From Achromobacter deleyi (lineage in GTDB: Bacteria; Pseudomonadota; Gammaproteobacteria; Burkholderiales; Burkholderiaceae_B), in NCBI RefSeq assembly GCF_902859705.1, contig NZ_CADIJO010000020.1, positions 1-64,000 on the forward strand: a stretch of DNA of 64,000 nucleotides. Reading direction: 5' to 3'. The translations under genes were made by a program, and so were the position numbers. The notes beneath the pieces are model-generated. The model was not told where the DNA came from. It worked only from the letters and a program-made list of their open reading frames with translations, and did not search any database. Below, piece by piece: positions 25,558 to 36,271 of this stretch; position 1 is the stretch's first letter; each line of letters opens with the position of its first letter.

Positions 25558-26547
25558 ATGCAACGCCGTAATGTAGTCCTGGGCCTGTGTGTCGCTGCCG
25601 CGACCCTGGCCACGCCGCTGACCTCGAGCATCGCCCATGCCGAAGATGCCTACCCGAGCAAGCCGATCCGACTGATCGTGCCGTTCCCGCCCGGAGGCAC
25701 CACCGACATCGTCGGCCGCCTGTTCGCCGACAAGCTGGGCAAGGAACTGAATCAGACCGTAGTGGTGGAAAACCGCGGCGGCGCCGGCGGCTCGATCGGC
25801 AGCGCGTTTGTCGCCAGCAGCGCACCGGACGGCTACGTGCTGGGTATCGCCACCGTCAGCACGCACGGCATCAATCCGGCCATCTACCCGAACCTGCCGT
25901 TCGATGGCGAAAAGGACTTCACGCCGGTCTCGAACCTGGCGGCCGTGCCGAACATCATGACCATCAACCCGAAGGTGCAGGCCAAGAACATGGCCGAGTT
26001 CATCAAGCTGGCCAAGAGCCAGCCGGGCAAGCTGACGTACGCCTCGGCCGGCAATGGCTCGGTGTCGCACATGATGGGCGAGTTGTTCAAGATGGCCTCG
26101 GGCACCGACCTGATGCACGTGCCGTACCGCGGCGTGGGCCCGGCCCTGAACGACGCGCTGGCCGGCCAGGTCGACGTCATGTATGACAACCTGCCGTCCA
26201 CCCTGCCGCACGTGCAGTCCGGCCGCCTGATCGCCATGGCCGTCGCCGCGCCCAAGCGCGTGGCCAGCCTGCCCGACGTGCCCACGTTCGCCGAAGTCGG
26301 CCTGCCGGCCGTCAACGACGCCTCCTGGTTCGGCCTGGTCGCCCCGGCCAAGCTGCCCGAGCCCATCCTGGCCAAGCTGAACGCCGCCGTTCAGAAGGTC
26401 AGCGCCGACCCCGACGTCAAGACGCGCCTGGAAGCGCTGGGCGCCGAACCGGCCGCCAACAGCTCGGCTGACTTTGCCAAGCAGATCTCGGCGGAAATCG
26501 CCAAGAACAAGCGCATCGCCAAAGAAGCCAACGTGAAGATCGACTAA
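25558..26547 (+). CDS. Bug-family (TctC-like) periplasmic solute receptor
   Basis: A 329-residue periplasmic binding protein with a signal peptide cleaved after AHA (about residue 28). The family motif YPSKPIRLIVPFPPGGTTDIVGR and the later GQVDVMYDN and VPTFAEVGLP are diagnostic of Bug receptors, which are greatly expanded in Bordetella and relatives. Members bind carboxylates and related small molecules and often work in tripartite or signalling systems. No membrane partner genes are adjacent. Likely controlled by the divergent LysR. Confidence 0.95.
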   Translation: MQRRNVVLGLCVAAATLATPLTSSIAHAEDAYPSKPIRLIVPFPPGGTTDIVGRLFADKLGKELNQTVVVENRGGAGGSIGSAFVASSAPDGYVLGIATVSTHGINPAIYPNLPFDGEKDFTPVSNLAAVPNIMTINPKVQAKNMAEFIKLAKSQPGKLTYASAGNGSVSHMMGELFKMASGTDLMHVPYRGVGPALNDALAGQVDVMYDNLPSTLPHVQSGRLIAMAVAAPKRVASLPDVPTFAEVGLPAVNDASWFGLVAPAKLPEPILAKLNAAVQKVSADPDVKTRLEALGAEPAANSSADFAKQISAEIAKNKRIAKEANVKID

Positions 26548-26556
26548 GCGATCTTC

Positions 26557-26593
26557 GGTCCCCGCCCGCCGCGCTGAGCGCGCGGCGGGGACC
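26557..26593 (+). terminator. Long imperfect hairpin after the Bug gene
   Basis: GGTCCCCGCC pairs with GGCGGGGACC, extended by an inner GC-rich stem with single-base bulges. There is no T tract, so termination is probable but not certain. Confidence 0.4.
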
Positions 26594-26620
26594 TCCGATT
26601 CACGAACGCAACACCCCTAT

Positions 26621-27496
26621 ATGCGAATTTCCCAACCCCTGTCTTACCGGCTCGACCTTCCGCAGCAATATCCGAATTCGGCGCCCTCGGCCCCTCTCGT
26701 GCTGGACTCCCCGCACAGCGGCACCGCCTACCCGCCCGACTTCGCGCCCGCGGTGGCCTTTGGCGCATTGCGCACGGCCGAGGACACCTGGGTTGACGAC
26801 CTGTGGGGCGACGCCGTCGACATGGGCGTGCCCCTGATCGCCGCCGGCTTCCCGCGCGCCTACATCGACGCCAATCGCGCTCCCGACGAAATCGACCAGC
26901 TGCTGCTGGACCAGCCGTGGCCCGGCCCGGTCAATGCCTCGCCCAAGGTCAAGCTGGGCAAGGGCCTGATCTGGCGCATGCTGGACGACGGCACCCCGCT
27001 GTACGACCGCAAGCTCACCGTGGAAGAAGTCACGCACCGCATCGAAGCCTGCTGGAAGCCTTACCACGCCGCCCTGGGCCAGGTGCTGGACAGCGCCCAC
27101 CAGAAGTTCGGCAAGGTCTGGCACATCAACTGCCACTCGATGCCCAGCGTGGCCGGCGCCTACGCCACCGACCGTCCTGGCCTCGTTCACCCCGACTTCG
27201 TGCTGGGCGACCGCGACGGCAGCACCAGCGACCCGGCCTTCCGTGAATTCATCGCCGCGTGGCTGCGCGAGCGCGGCTACAACGTCACCGTGAACGATCC
27301 CTACAAGGGCGTCGAACTGGTGCGCGCGTTCGGCCGCCCCGACGAAGGCCGCCACAGCCTGCAGATCGAGATCAACCGCAATCTGTACATGGACGAAGTC
27401 AGCCTGCGTCCGTCGGCCAACTACGGCCGCCTGAAAGCCGACCTGCGCGACCTCACCGCCGCGCTGATCGACTGGACTCGCGCGCAGACGGCCTGA
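26621..27496 (+). CDS. N-formylglutamate amidohydrolase family protein
   Basis: A 291-residue metal-dependent amidohydrolase of the FGase family, which removes formate from N-formyl-L-glutamate at the end of histidine breakdown. LVLDSPHSGTAYPPDF has the conserved SPHSG metal-binding segment, VWHINCHSMPS a second His, and SLQIEINRNLYMDE the catalytic Glu region. No other hut genes lie nearby, so the natural substrate could be different. It lies between the Bug gene and a strong terminator. Confidence 0.88.
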   Translation: MRISQPLSYRLDLPQQYPNSAPSAPLVLDSPHSGTAYPPDFAPAVAFGALRTAEDTWVDDLWGDAVDMGVPLIAAGFPRAYIDANRAPDEIDQLLLDQPWPGPVNASPKVKLGKGLIWRMLDDGTPLYDRKLTVEEVTHRIEACWKPYHAALGQVLDSAHQKFGKVWHINCHSMPSVAGAYATDRPGLVHPDFVLGDRDGSTSDPAFREFIAAWLRERGYNVTVNDPYKGVELVRAFGRPDEGRHSLQIEINRNLYMDEVSLRPSANYGRLKADLRDLTAALIDWTRAQTA

Positions 27497-27568
27497 CGCC
27501 GGACGCCTGCGCGCCAGTGCCGGCCAGCAGCCCATCAGACTGGCCGGTATGACCGAGGCGCAAGCCTC

Positions 27569-27604
27569 AAAGCCCCATGGTTAACCCCATGGGGCTTTCT
27601 TTTG
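27569..27604 (+). terminator. Intrinsic terminator after the amidohydrolase
   Basis: AAAGCCCCATGG and CCATGGGGCTTT form a 12-bp stem with a 6-base loop, followed by CTTTTGG on the plus strand. Confidence 0.75.
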
Positions 27605-27671
27605 GGCGGCCGGGCCGTCCACGGGCGGGGCAGTGTATAACTACGGCGAACCTTCTTAGGAGAGGCGTCGT

Positions 27672-28790
27672 ATGCACATCGGGATACCCAAAGAAACCCG
27701 AGACGGGGAAACCCGTGTCGCAGCAACACCGGAAACCGTCAAGAAGTACGTCGGCGGCAAACACACCGTAGTCGTGGAACGTGGCGCGGGCAGCGCCGCG
27801 CGCTATCTCGATGACGCCTACGAGGCCGCGGGCGCCACGCTCGGCACCGCCCAGGATGCGCTGGGGGCCGAGCTGGTCATGAAGGTTCGCGCCCCCTCTC
27901 CCGCCGAATTGCCGCAGATGAAATCGGGCACCGTCGTCATCGGCATGCTCGATCCGTTCGACGCCGAAGGCCTGCAGCAGATGGCCGGCGCCGGCCTGGT
28001 CGGCTTCGCGCTGGAAGCCGCGCCCCGCATCACCCGTGCGCAAAGCCTGGACGTGCTGTCGTCGCAGGCCAACCTGGCCGGCTACAAGGCCGTGCTGCTG
28101 GCGGCCCACCACTACGGCCGCCTGATCCCCATGATGATGACCGCCGCGGGCACGCTCAAGGCTGCCCGCGCCGTGGTGCTGGGCACCGGCGTGGCCGGCC
28201 TGCAGGCCATCGCCACGGCCAAGCGCCTGGGCGCGGTGGTCGAGGCATCCGACGTGCGCCCTGCTGCGCGTGAGCAGGTCGAATCGCTGGGCGCCAAATT
28301 CATCGACGTGCCCTTCGAAACCGACGAAGAGCGCGAGATCGCGCAAGGCGTGGGCGGTTACGCGCGGCCAATGCCGCCGGCCTGGATGGCGCGGCAGGCG
28401 GCGCTGGTGTCCGAACGCTGCAAGCAGGCCGACATCGTCGTCACCACGGCGCTGATTCCCGGCCGCCCGGCGCCCACGCTGGTCTCGGCGGAAACGGTCG
28501 CGGCCATGAAGCCCGGCTCGGTGCTGGTGGACCTGGCGGTCGAGCGCGGCGGCAACTGCCCGCTGTCCGAGAAAGGCAAGGTGGTGGAAAAGCACGGCGT
28601 GACCCTCATCGGCCTGACCAACCTGCCCGGCCTGGTGGCCACCGATGCGTCGGCGCTCTACGCCCGCAACATTCTCGACTTCCTGAAACTCATCATCAAT
28701 GCGGACGGCGCGCTGGCGATCCAGCGCGACGATGAAATCGTGGCGGCCTGCCTGGTGTGCGAAGGCGGCAATGTGACGCGGAGGAACTGA
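27672..28790 (+). CDS. pntAA: NAD(P) transhydrogenase alpha subunit, part 1
   Basis: A 372-residue soluble NAD(H)-binding domain (dI) of the proton-pumping transhydrogenase. It begins [20 protein letters not shown], a family signature. The nucleotide fold is at [28 protein letters not shown], and [17 protein letters not shown] follows. It lacks the C-terminal membrane part, which is encoded separately downstream, as in many alphaproteobacteria and betaproteobacteria. Upstream is AGGAG. First gene of pntAA-pntAB-pntB. Confidence 0.96.
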   Translation: MHIGIPKETRDGETRVAATPETVKKYVGGKHTVVVERGAGSAARYLDDAYEAAGATLGTAQDALGAELVMKVRAPSPAELPQMKSGTVVIGMLDPFDAEGLQQMAGAGLVGFALEAAPRITRAQSLDVLSSQANLAGYKAVLLAAHHYGRLIPMMMTAAGTLKAARAVVLGTGVAGLQAIATAKRLGAVVEASDVRPAAREQVESLGAKFIDVPFETDEEREIAQGVGGYARPMPPAWMARQAALVSERCKQADIVVTTALIPGRPAPTLVSAETVAAMKPGSVLVDLAVERGGNCPLSEKGKVVEKHGVTLIGLTNLPGLVATDASALYARNILDFLKLIINADGALAIQRDDEIVAACLVCEGGNVTRRN

Positions 28791-28794
28791 CAGC

Positions 28795-29112
28795 ATGGAA
28801 GCGATCAACCCCACCCTGATGAATCTCATCATCTTCGTGCTGGCCATCTATGTCGGCTACCACGTGGTCTGGAACGTCACCCCGGCGCTGCATACGCCGC
28901 TGATGGCCGTCACCAACGCCATCTCGGCCATCATCATCGTCGGCGCCATGCTGGCAGCCGCGCTGACCGAAGGCGGACTGGCGCGCGGCATGGGCGTATT
29001 CGCCGTGGCGCTGGCCGCGGTCAACGTGTTCGGCGGCTTCCTCGTCACGCGGCGCATGCTGGAGATGTTCAAGAAAAAAGACAAAAAGCCCGCCAAGGAG
29101 GAAGCGAAATGA
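28795..29112 (+). CDS. pntAB: NAD(P) transhydrogenase alpha subunit, part 2
   Basis: A 105-residue membrane protein with about three helices ([60 protein letters not shown]), providing part of the proton channel domain dII. It starts 4 bases after pntAA and overlaps pntB by 4 bases (29109-29112), so the three are co-translated. The C-terminal tail is Lys-rich. Confidence 0.95.
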   Translation: MEAINPTLMNLIIFVLAIYVGYHVVWNVTPALHTPLMAVTNAISAIIIVGAMLAAALTEGGLARGMGVFAVALAAVNVFGGFLVTRRMLEMFKKKDKKPAKEEAK

Positions 29113-30548
29113 TCTCGCTCAACCTTGTCACGCTGCTGTACCTGATCGCGTCGGTGTGCTTCATCCAGGCGCTCAAGGGCCTGTCGCATCCCACCACGTC
29201 GCGGCTGGGCAACGCCTTCGGCATGGCGGGCATGGCGATCGCCGTGCTGACCACCGGCGCGCTCATCGTCGGCCTGGCGCGCTCCGGCACGGCCACCATC
29301 GGGCTGGGCTGGGTGCTGCTGGGCCTGCTGGTGGGCGGATCGGTCGGCACGCTGATGGCCAAGCGCGTCGAAATGACCAAGATGCCCGAACTGGTTGCCT
29401 TCATGCACAGCATGATCGGCCTGGCGGCCGTGGCCATCGCGGTGGCGGTGGTGGCCGAGCCTCACGCCTTCGGCATCGTCGCGGCCGGCACGCTGATTCC
29501 CACCGGCAACCGCTTCGAGCTGTTCATCGGCACCTTCGTCGGCGCCATCACCTTCTCAGGTTCCGTCATCGCCTTCGGCAAACTGTCCGGCAAGTACAAG
29601 TTCCGGCTGTTCCAGGGCGCACCGGTCGTGTTCCCGGGCCAGCACATGCTCAACCTGGCGCTGGCGCTGCTGATGCTGGCCATGGGCGTGTGGTTCATGC
29701 TGACCCAGGACTGGACGCCCTTCGTCATCATGACCCTGATCGCCTTCGTGCTGGGCGTGCTGATCATCATCCCCATCGGTGGCGCCGACATGCCCGTGGT
29801 GGTGTCGATGCTGAACAGCTATTCGGGGTGGGCGGCGGCGGGCATCGGCTTCTCGCTGAACAACCCGATGCTGATCATCGCAGGGTCGCTCGTAGGTTCG
29901 TCGGGCGCCATCCTCTCGTACATCATGTGCAAGGCGATGAACCGGTCGTTCTTCAACGTGATCCTGGGCGGCTTCGGCGGCCAGGCCGGCGCCGCCGCGG
30001 CCGCGGGCGGCACCGCGCAGCGCAGCGTCAAGTCGGGCAGCCCCGACGACGCGGCGTTCCTCATGACCAACGCCGAAAGCGTGACCATCGTGCCGGGCTA
30101 CGGCCTGGCCGTGGCCCGCGCGCAGCACGCGCTCAAGGAACTGGCTGAAAAGCTGACCGAGCGCGGCGTAACGGTCAAGTACGCCATCCACCCGGTCGCC
30201 GGCCGCATGCCCGGCCACATGAACGTGCTGCTGGCCGAGGCCGAAGTGCCCTACGACCAGGTCTTCGAAATGGAAGACATCAACAGCGAGTTCGGCCAGA
30301 CCGACGTGGTGCTGGTGCTGGGGGCCAACGACGTGGTCAATCCGGCCGCCAAGAATGACCCCAAGTCGCCGATTGCCGGCATGCCCATCCTGGAAGCCTA
30401 CAAGGCCCGCACGGTGATCGTGAACAAGCGCTCGATGGCCTCCGGCTACGCCGGCCTGGACAACGAACTGTTCTACATGGACCGCACCATGATGGTCTTT
30501 GGCGACGCCAAGAAGGTGCTCGAAGACATGGTCAAGGCCGTGGAATGA
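29109..30548 (+). CDS. pntB: NAD(P) transhydrogenase beta subunit
   Basis: A 479-residue subunit. The first ~280 residues are membrane helices (dII) and the last ~180 form the NADP(H)-binding d[42 protein letters not shown] and [20 protein letters not shown] are dIII signatures. The complex uses the proton gradient to make NADPH from NADH. It is convergent with glcF. Confidence 0.97.
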   Translation: MISLNLVTLLYLIASVCFIQALKGLSHPTTSRLGNAFGMAGMAIAVLTTGALIVGLARSGTATIGLGWVLLGLLVGGSVGTLMAKRVEMTKMPELVAFMHSMIGLAAVAIAVAVVAEPHAFGIVAAGTLIPTGNRFELFIGTFVGAITFSGSVIAFGKLSGKYKFRLFQGAPVVFPGQHMLNLALALLMLAMGVWFMLTQDWTPFVIMTLIAFVLGVLIIIPIGGADMPVVVSMLNSYSGWAAAGIGFSLNNPMLIIAGSLVGSSGAILSYIMCKAMNRSFFNVILGGFGGQAGAAAAAGGTAQRSVKSGSPDDAAFLMTNAESVTIVPGYGLAVARAQHALKELAEKLTERGVTVKYAIHPVAGRMPGHMNVLLAEAEVPYDQVFEMEDINSEFGQTDVVLVLGANDVVNPAAKNDPKSPIAGMPILEAYKARTVIVNKRSMASGYAGLDNELFYMDRTMMVFGDAKKVLEDMVKAVE

Positions 30549-30580
30549 CGCGGGCGCCTGCCTGGGCGCTATCCAGCAAG

Positions 30581-30647
30581 GCGGCGCGATAAGCGCCGCG
30601 CCACCCGACCTTGCATCCGGCTCCCCGCGGCGCTCAAGCGCCGCGGG
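30581..30647. terminator. Two hairpins between pntB and glcF
   Basis: GCGGCGC/GCGCCGC (30581-30599, 7 bp) and CCCGCGGCGC/GCGCCGCGGG (30624-30647, 10 bp, 4-base loop) lie between the convergent genes. Neither has a T tract. Confidence 0.45.
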
Positions 30648-30664
30648 CGACTCTCCCGCCGCGG

Positions 30665-31894
30665 TTAGGCGCGGGCCAGATGCTCGTCCACCACCTCGAT
30701 CCAATGCCGCACGGGCGTATCCGTGCCGCTTTGCAGATGGCCGATGCAGCCGATGTTGGCCGACAGAATCACATCCGGTGCCCCCGGCGCAATGGCGCCC
30801 AGTTTGCGGTCGCGCAACGTCAGCGCAATCTCCGGATTCAGCACCGAATAGGCGCCCGCCGAGCCGCAGCACAGGTGCTTGTCGGCAAACGGCAGCAGCT
30901 CGAACCCAAGGTCCGCCAGCAGTTGCTCCGACAACGGCCGCAGGCCTTGCCAGTGCTGCAGCGTGCAGGGCGGATGATATGCCGCCCGCAGGCCCTTGCC
31001 CGCCAATCGCCCGCGCAGCTGCGCGGCATGAGGCGCCACGATTTCCGCCACGTCCTTGACCCGCGCGACGATGTCGGCCGCCCGCTGGGCGTAGGCCGGA
31101 TCGTGGCGCAAATGGTGGGCGTATTCCTTGACCATGGCGCCGCAACCCGACGCGTTCATGACAATCGCTTCGACCGCACCGTCCTGCACCAGCGGCCACC
31201 AGGCATCCACATTCGCGCGCATCTGGTCCAGCGCGGCTGCCTGCGCATCCAGGTGAAAGCTGGCCGCGCCGCAGCAGCCGGCGCCGGGCGCGATGCGTGC
31301 ACCGATGCCCACCGCATCCAGCACCCGGATGGTGGCCGCATCAATCGTCGGCATCATGGCCGGCTGCACGCAGCCGGCCAGCATCAGCACCTGCCGTGCA
31401 TGCCCTTCAACCTGCGGCAGCGCGCCGGGGGCGCGGCGTTCGGGCACCTTGCGCTTGAGGGCCTCGGGCAACAGGCCGCGCACGGCCTGGCCCATGCGCA
31501 TGGCCGGGCCGAACAGGGGCGACAACATGGCCCGTCGCAGCATCTTGCGCTTGGCCTTTTCGGCCCATGGCCGCGGCACGCGCTCTTCCACGATCTGGCG
31601 GCCGATGTCGATCAGATGGCCGTACTGCACCCCTGAGGGGCATGTGGTCTCGCAATTGCGGCAGGTCAGGCAGCGGTCCAGATGCTGCTGCGTGGACTGG
31701 GTGGGCTCCGCGCCTTCCAGCACCTGCTTGATCAGGTAGATGCGGCCGCGCGGACTATCCAGTTCGTCGCCCAGCACCTGGTAGGTCGGACAGGTGGCCG
31801 TGCAGAAGCCGCAATGCACGCAGCGCCGCAGGATCGCGTCGGCCTCTTTTCCCAGATCGGTATCACGGGCCCAGGCTGCCAGATTGGTTTGCAT
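30665..31894 (-). CDS. glcF: Glycolate oxidase iron-sulfur subunit GlcF
   Basis: A 409-residue subunit with two ferredoxin-type clusters, [14 protein letters not shown] (near residue 25) and [14 protein letters not shown] (near 78). Two CCG domains follow ([12 protein letters not shown] and [16 protein letters not shown], with [11 protein letters not shown] between). It passes electrons from GlcD/GlcE to the respiratory chain. It is the last gene of glcD-glcE-glcF and starts 6 bases after the glcE stop. Confidence 0.95.
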   Translation of the reverse strand: MQTNLAAWARDTDLGKEADAILRRCVHCGFCTATCPTYQVLGDELDSPRGRIYLIKQVLEGAEPTQSTQQHLDRCLTCRNCETTCPSGVQYGHLIDIGRQIVEERVPRPWAEKAKRKMLRRAMLSPLFGPAMRMGQAVRGLLPEALKRKVPERRAPGALPQVEGHARQVLMLAGCVQPAMMPTIDAATIRVLDAVGIGARIAPGAGCCGAASFHLDAQAAALDQMRANVDAWWPLVQDGAVEAIVMNASGCGAMVKEYAHHLRHDPAYAQRAADIVARVKDVAEIVAPHAAQLRGRLAGKGLRAAYHPPCTLQHWQGLRPLSEQLLADLGFELLPFADKHLCCGSAGAYSVLNPEIALTLRDRKLGAIAPGAPDVILSANIGCIGHLQSGTDTPVRHWIEVVDEHLARA

Positions 31895-31900
31895 GATGCG

Positions 31901-33004
31901 CTATAGCTCCAGGACCAGGCGGCCGGGGTTGAACAGGCCGGCCGGGTCGAGTTCTTGCTTGAGACGGCGGGTGATCAACGCGATGCCCGGCGACAACGGA
32001 TGGAACACGCCATCGGCCGGCGGCTTGACGCCCGCCGGTCGAAACAAGGTCGCATGGCCGCCCAGCCGCTGCGCCAGCTCGCGCAGCTCGGCGGCATCCT
32101 GCTGACCGGACAGCCAGCGTTGGCCGCCGCCCCACTCGATCAGCGTCGGGCCATGCCCGAGCGCGGCCGCGGTGGGCGGCAGGGCCAGCCGCCACAAGGG
32201 TCGGGCGGGGGCGAAGAACGCATGCGTCTGTTCGCGCAGCCCCGTCCACCAGGACTGGGCTGCATCGGGCGCCAGCGCGTCGCCGCCGATCAGTTGCCGC
32301 GCGCTGGCTATGGCCGGCGGCGCGCCGGACAGGCGCACATGCATCAAGCCTTCGTCCTGGGCCGCTCCCGTCCAGCTGGTCGCGGAAATCGGCAGCGGCT
32401 TGCCTCGCCACAGCGCAAAGCTGGCCAGGGCCTGCGCCTGCGTGGACGGCAACGCCAACGTCACCTCCTCGATCGGCTTGGGCACGACTTTCAGCGACAC
32501 CTCGAGAATGGCGCCGAAGATCCCGTGCGACCCAGCCAACAAGCGTGACACGTCATAGCCCGCCACGTTCTTCATGACCTCGCCGCCGAACGACAGCACC
32601 CGGCCATCCGAATCCAGCAGCCGCGCGCCCAGCACGAAATCGCGCAAGGCGCCGGCGCTCATGCGGCGCGGCCCCGACAGGCCGGCTGCCACGCAGCCGC
32701 CCACCGTCGCCGCGGGTGAAAAATGCGGCGGTTCGAAAGCCAGCATCTGCCCATGTTCGGCCAGCGCCGTTTCCAGTTCGGCCAGCGGCGTACCGGCGCG
32801 CACGGTCACCACCAGCTCGGAGGGGTGATAACTGACGATGCCGCGAAACGGCGTCATGTCCAGCAGGCAATGGCCGTCTTGCGGCGTCACAGGCCGGTAG
32901 TTGCCGTAGAACGCCTTGCTGCCGCCGCCCATGACGAACAGCGGCTTGTGACCGGCGCGCGCCGTCATGACCTGGTCGCACAATTCCGACAGGACGAAAT
33001 CCAT
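31901..33004 (-). CDS. glcE: Glycolate oxidase FAD-binding subunit GlcE
   Basis: A 367-residue FAD-binding (PCMH-type) subunit. GGGSKAFYG near the N-terminus and [22 protein letters not shown] form the FAD loop, followed by [26 protein letters not shown]. The C-terminus [18 protein letters not shown] is the usual flavin-oxidase ending. It works with GlcD and GlcF to oxidise glycolate to glyoxylate. Confidence 0.94.
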   Translation of the reverse strand: MDFVLSELCDQVMTARAGHKPLFVMGGGSKAFYGNYRPVTPQDGHCLLDMTPFRGIVSYHPSELVVTVRAGTPLAELETALAEHGQMLAFEPPHFSPAATVGGCVAAGLSGPRRMSAGALRDFVLGARLLDSDGRVLSFGGEVMKNVAGYDVSRLLAGSHGIFGAILEVSLKVVPKPIEEVTLALPSTQAQALASFALWRGKPLPISATSWTGAAQDEGLMHVRLSGAPPAIASARQLIGGDALAPDAAQSWWTGLREQTHAFFAPARPLWRLALPPTAAALGHGPTLIEWGGGQRWLSGQQDAAELRELAQRLGGHATLFRPAGVKPPADGVFHPLSPGIALITRRLKQELDPAGLFNPGRLVLEL

Positions 33005-33016
33005 AGGGGGAACGTC

Positions 33017-34516
33017 CTAGAAGCGAGCGAGATCCGGGAAGCGCAACTCGCCCGCATGCACATGCATCTTGCCGTATTCGGCGCAGCGGGCCAGCGTGGG
33101 GATGACCTTTTCAGGATTCAGCAGGCACGGCGGGTCGAACGCCCGCTTGACCGCCAGGAACGCGTCGAGTTCTTCGCGAGAGAATTGCACGCACATTTGA
33201 TTTATTTTCTCCATTCCCACACCGTGCTCTCCAGTCACGGTTCCTCCTACCTGCACGCACAGTTCGAGTATGGCGGCGCCGAATTTCTCGGCACGCTCCA
33301 CTTCGTCCGGTTTATTCGAATCGAACAGGATCAACGGATGCAGGTTGCCATCGCCCGCATGAAAGACGTTGGCGCAGCGCAGGCTGAACTCGTCTTCCAT
33401 TTGTTCGATGGCGCCCAGCACCCGTGCGAGATGACGGCGCGGAATCGTGCCGTCCATGCAGTAGTAATCGGGCGACACGCGCCCGGCGGCGGGAAACGCG
33501 TTCTTGCGTCCCGCCCAGAATTTGAGCCGCTCGGCTTCGGAGGCAGACACCTGGCAACGGGTGGCCCCGGCCGCGCGGAAGATGGCTTCCATGCGTGCGA
33601 TCTCGTGCGCCACTTCATCCGGCGTGCCATCCGATTCGCACAGCAGGATGGCCTGCGCGTCCATGTCGTAGCCCGCGCGCACGAAGGGTTCGACCATGTG
33701 CGTGGCGCGGCGGTCCATCATTTCCAGGCCGGCCGGAATGATGCCGTCGGCGATGACCTGCGTGACGGCGTTGCCCGCCGCCTCGACGCTGGCAAAACTG
33801 GCCATCACCACCTGCGCGCAGGCCGGCTTGGGAATCAGCTTGACGGTCACTTCAGTCACCACGCCCAGCATGCCTTCCGAGCCGATGAACACTGACAGCA
33901 GGTCCAGGCCGGGGGCGTCAGGCGCTTCCGAACCCAGTTCCACGACGTCGCCGTCGATGGTGACCATGCGCACCCGCAGCACGTTGTGCACCGTCAGCCC
34001 GTATTTCAGGCAATGCACGCCGCCGGAGTTTTCCGCGACGTTGCCGCCAATCGAACAGGCAATCTGGCTGGAAGGGTCCGGCGCGTAGTACAGCCCGTAA
34101 GGCGACGCGGCTTCGGAAATGGCCAGGTTGCGCACACCCGGCTCGACCACCGCAGTCGCGCTGGCCAGGTCGATATGCTTGATGCGGTTGAATTTGGACA
34201 GGCCCAGCAGCACGCCCTGGCTGTGCGGCATCGCACCGCCAGACAAGCCCGTGCCGGCGCCGCGCGCCACCAGCGGCGCATTGAGCCGCTTGCAGATGCG
34301 CATGACCGACTGCACCTGCTCTTCGGTTTCCGGCAGGGCCACCACGGCGGGCAAGGCCCGGTACAACGACAACCCGTCGCATTCGTACGGGCGCGTGTCC
34401 TCTTCGCGAAACAGCACGCAATGCGACGGCAGCGCGGCCGACAACGCCTCGACGAGTTGCTGCAACGAATAAGGCGCCTGCACGTGTGCCAGGCCGGTTT
34501 CGACCAGAGAATTCAT
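33017..34516 (-). CDS. glcD: Glycolate oxidase subunit GlcD
   Basis: A 499-residue FAD-linked catalytic subunit. LVARGAGTGLSGGAMPHSQG is the FAD pyrophosphate loop and SIGGNVAENSGGVHCLKYG the next FAD contact. The C-terminal cap has HAGDGNLHPLILFD and TGEHGVGMEKI, with metal-binding histidines. ATG at 34516 was chosen; the longer frame lacks support. No glcC regulator lies adjacent. Confidence 0.95.
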   Translation of the reverse strand: MNSLVETGLAHVQAPYSLQQLVEALSAALPSHCVLFREEDTRPYECDGLSLYRALPAVVALPETEEQVQSVMRICKRLNAPLVARGAGTGLSGGAMPHSQGVLLGLSKFNRIKHIDLASATAVVEPGVRNLAISEAASPYGLYYAPDPSSQIACSIGGNVAENSGGVHCLKYGLTVHNVLRVRMVTIDGDVVELGSEAPDAPGLDLLSVFIGSEGMLGVVTEVTVKLIPKPACAQVVMASFASVEAAGNAVTQVIADGIIPAGLEMMDRRATHMVEPFVRAGYDMDAQAILLCESDGTPDEVAHEIARMEAIFRAAGATRCQVSASEAERLKFWAGRKNAFPAAGRVSPDYYCMDGTIPRRHLARVLGAIEQMEDEFSLRCANVFHAGDGNLHPLILFDSNKPDEVERAEKFGAAILELCVQVGGTVTGEHGVGMEKINQMCVQFSREELDAFLAVKRAFDPPCLLNPEKVIPTLARCAEYGKMHVHAGELRFPDLARF

Positions 34517-34715
34517 GAGCGCAACAATAGCGCGACCGCAGGCTGGACGCAGGCCGGGATTTACCCGCATCCTGCGTATACCGTGCGTATGGCCAACAGG
34601 CGAGACGGCCGATGCAGACGTAACCAGCCGTAAAGTGCGCCCGAATTCATTCCCATCAGGTGAGAACGCCCCGGCCCATCGGGCAAAACCCGCCTGGCCC
34701 GCCCCGTCTCAATGA

Positions 34716-34747
34716 AAAAGGCCGGCGGGTTGCCCCGCCGGCCTTTT
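34716..34747 (-). terminator. Strong intrinsic terminator of the D-lactate dehydrogenase-like gene
   Basis: AAAAGGCCGGCGGG and CCCGCCGGCCTTTT form a 14-bp stem with a TTGC loop; the leftward strand continues TTTTTC. It separates the upstream flavoprotein from glcD. Confidence 0.8.
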
Positions 34748-34767
34748 ACGTACCGCCTGACGGCGGC

Positions 34768-36177
34768 TTACCAGGACACGATCTTGCCCGGGTTCAGGAT
34801 GTTGTTCGGATCAAATGCGTGCTTGAGGCTGCGCATCAGTTCCAGGGCGTGGTCGCCATGCTCTTCGGCCATGAATTGCATTTTGTGCAGGCCCACACCG
34901 TGTTCGCCGGTGCAGGTGCCATCGGCCGCGATGGCGCGGCGCACCAGGTTGTGGTTGATGGTTTCGGATTCCTGCCATTCGCGTTCGCTGTCGGCGTCCA
35001 GCAGCATCAGCACGTGGAAGTTGCCGTCGCCCACGTGACCCACGATGGTATACGGGAAGCTGGCGCGGTCCAGTTCTTCGACGGTGTCGCGCACACAATC
35101 GGCCAGGCGCGAGATCGGCACGCAGACGTCGGTGGTGCTGGCGCGGCAGCCGGGGCGCAGCTGCAGGCCGGCGAAATAGGCGTTGTGGCGAGCGGTCCAG
35201 AGGCGGCTGCGGTCTTCGGGCCGTTCGGCCCATTCGAAGTCCATGCCGCCGTGTTCGGCGGTGATCGCCTGCACGGTTTCGGCCTGTTCCTGGACGCCGG
35301 CCGGGCTGCCGTGGAACTCAAACACCAGCAGCGGGGTTTCGCGCAGCGTCAGCTTGCTGTGCAGGTTCACCGAGCGCACGCTGGCCGCGTCCATGAATTC
35401 GACGCGGGCCACCGGCACGCCCATCTGGATGATTTCGATCACGCTTTGCACGGCGGCATCGAGCGTGGGGAAATTGCAGACCGCGGCCGACACGGCCTCG
35501 GGTTGCGGATACAGGCGCACCGTCACTTCGGTGATGATGCCCAGCGTGCCTTCGCTGCCCACGAAAATGCGGGTCAGGTCGTAGCCGGCCGACGACTTGC
35601 GGGCGCGGCCCGCGGTGCGCACGATGCGGCCATCGGCGGTGACCACGGTCAGCGACATCACGTTTTCGCGCATGGTGCCGTAGCGCACGGCGTTGGTGCC
35701 CGAGGCGCGCGTGGCGGCCATGCCGCCCAGGCTGGCGTCGGCGCCCGGATCGATCGGGAAGAACAGGCCGGTGCTGCGGATTTCTTCGTTGAGCTGCTTG
35801 CGCAGCACGCCGGCCTGCACCGTGGCGGTGAGGTCTTCGGCGTTGACGGCCAGCACCTTGTTCATCTGCGACAGGTCCAGGCTGATGCCGCCCTGGATCG
35901 CCAGGATGTGGCCTTCGAGCGACGACCCGGCGCCGTAGGGAATCAGCGGCACGCGGTGCTCGTTGCACAGCTTGGCGACCTCGGCGACTTCTTCGGTGGT
36001 GTGGGCGAAGACGACCGCGTCCGGCAGCATGGCGGGATACGGCGATTCGTCGCGGCCGTGGTGCTCGCGCACCGCGGCGGATTCGGAAAAGCGGTCGCCG
36101 AAACGGGCGCGCAGGGCCTCCAGACAGGCGGCCGGCACCGCGCGGCGCAGCGATTCAGCGTGCAAGGGAGCGTTCAT
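34768..36177 (-). CDS. FAD-binding oxidase, D-lactate dehydrogenase-like
   Basis: A 469-residue flavoprotein of the FAD-linked oxidase family (GlcD/D-LDH class). PYGAGSSLEGHILAIQGGIS is the FAD loop; PGADASLGGMAATRASGTNAVRYG and RIFVGSEGTLGIITEVTVRL follow. The C-terminal cap has GHVGDGNFHVLMLLD and TGEHGVGLHKMQF. It probably oxidises D-lactate or another 2-hydroxy acid with quinone or cytochrome as acceptor. It is next to glcDEF but has its own terminator. Confidence 0.88.
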   Translation of the reverse strand: MNAPLHAESLRRAVPAACLEALRARFGDRFSESAAVREHHGRDESPYPAMLPDAVVFAHTTEEVAEVAKLCNEHRVPLIPYGAGSSLEGHILAIQGGISLDLSQMNKVLAVNAEDLTATVQAGVLRKQLNEEIRSTGLFFPIDPGADASLGGMAATRASGTNAVRYGTMRENVMSLTVVTADGRIVRTAGRARKSSAGYDLTRIFVGSEGTLGIITEVTVRLYPQPEAVSAAVCNFPTLDAAVQSVIEIIQMGVPVARVEFMDAASVRSVNLHSKLTLRETPLLVFEFHGSPAGVQEQAETVQAITAEHGGMDFEWAERPEDRSRLWTARHNAYFAGLQLRPGCRASTTDVCVPISRLADCVRDTVEELDRASFPYTIVGHVGDGNFHVLMLLDADSEREWQESETINHNLVRRAIAADGTCTGEHGVGLHKMQFMAEEHGDHALELMRSLKHAFDPNNILNPGKIVSW

Positions 36178-36271
36178 GATCAGCGTTTTCTCGGATGGGA
36201 CGATCCGGATATTTTACGCCGCCCCCGGGCGCCGCAAGTCGCCCCAAGGGGCGGCTTGCGGTAAGCCGAGG

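Noticed and set aside
29556-31199. 547-codon leftward frame across pntB and glcF
   Set aside because: Antisense shadow of the transhydrogenase and glycolate oxidase genes, both with clear catalytic motifs.
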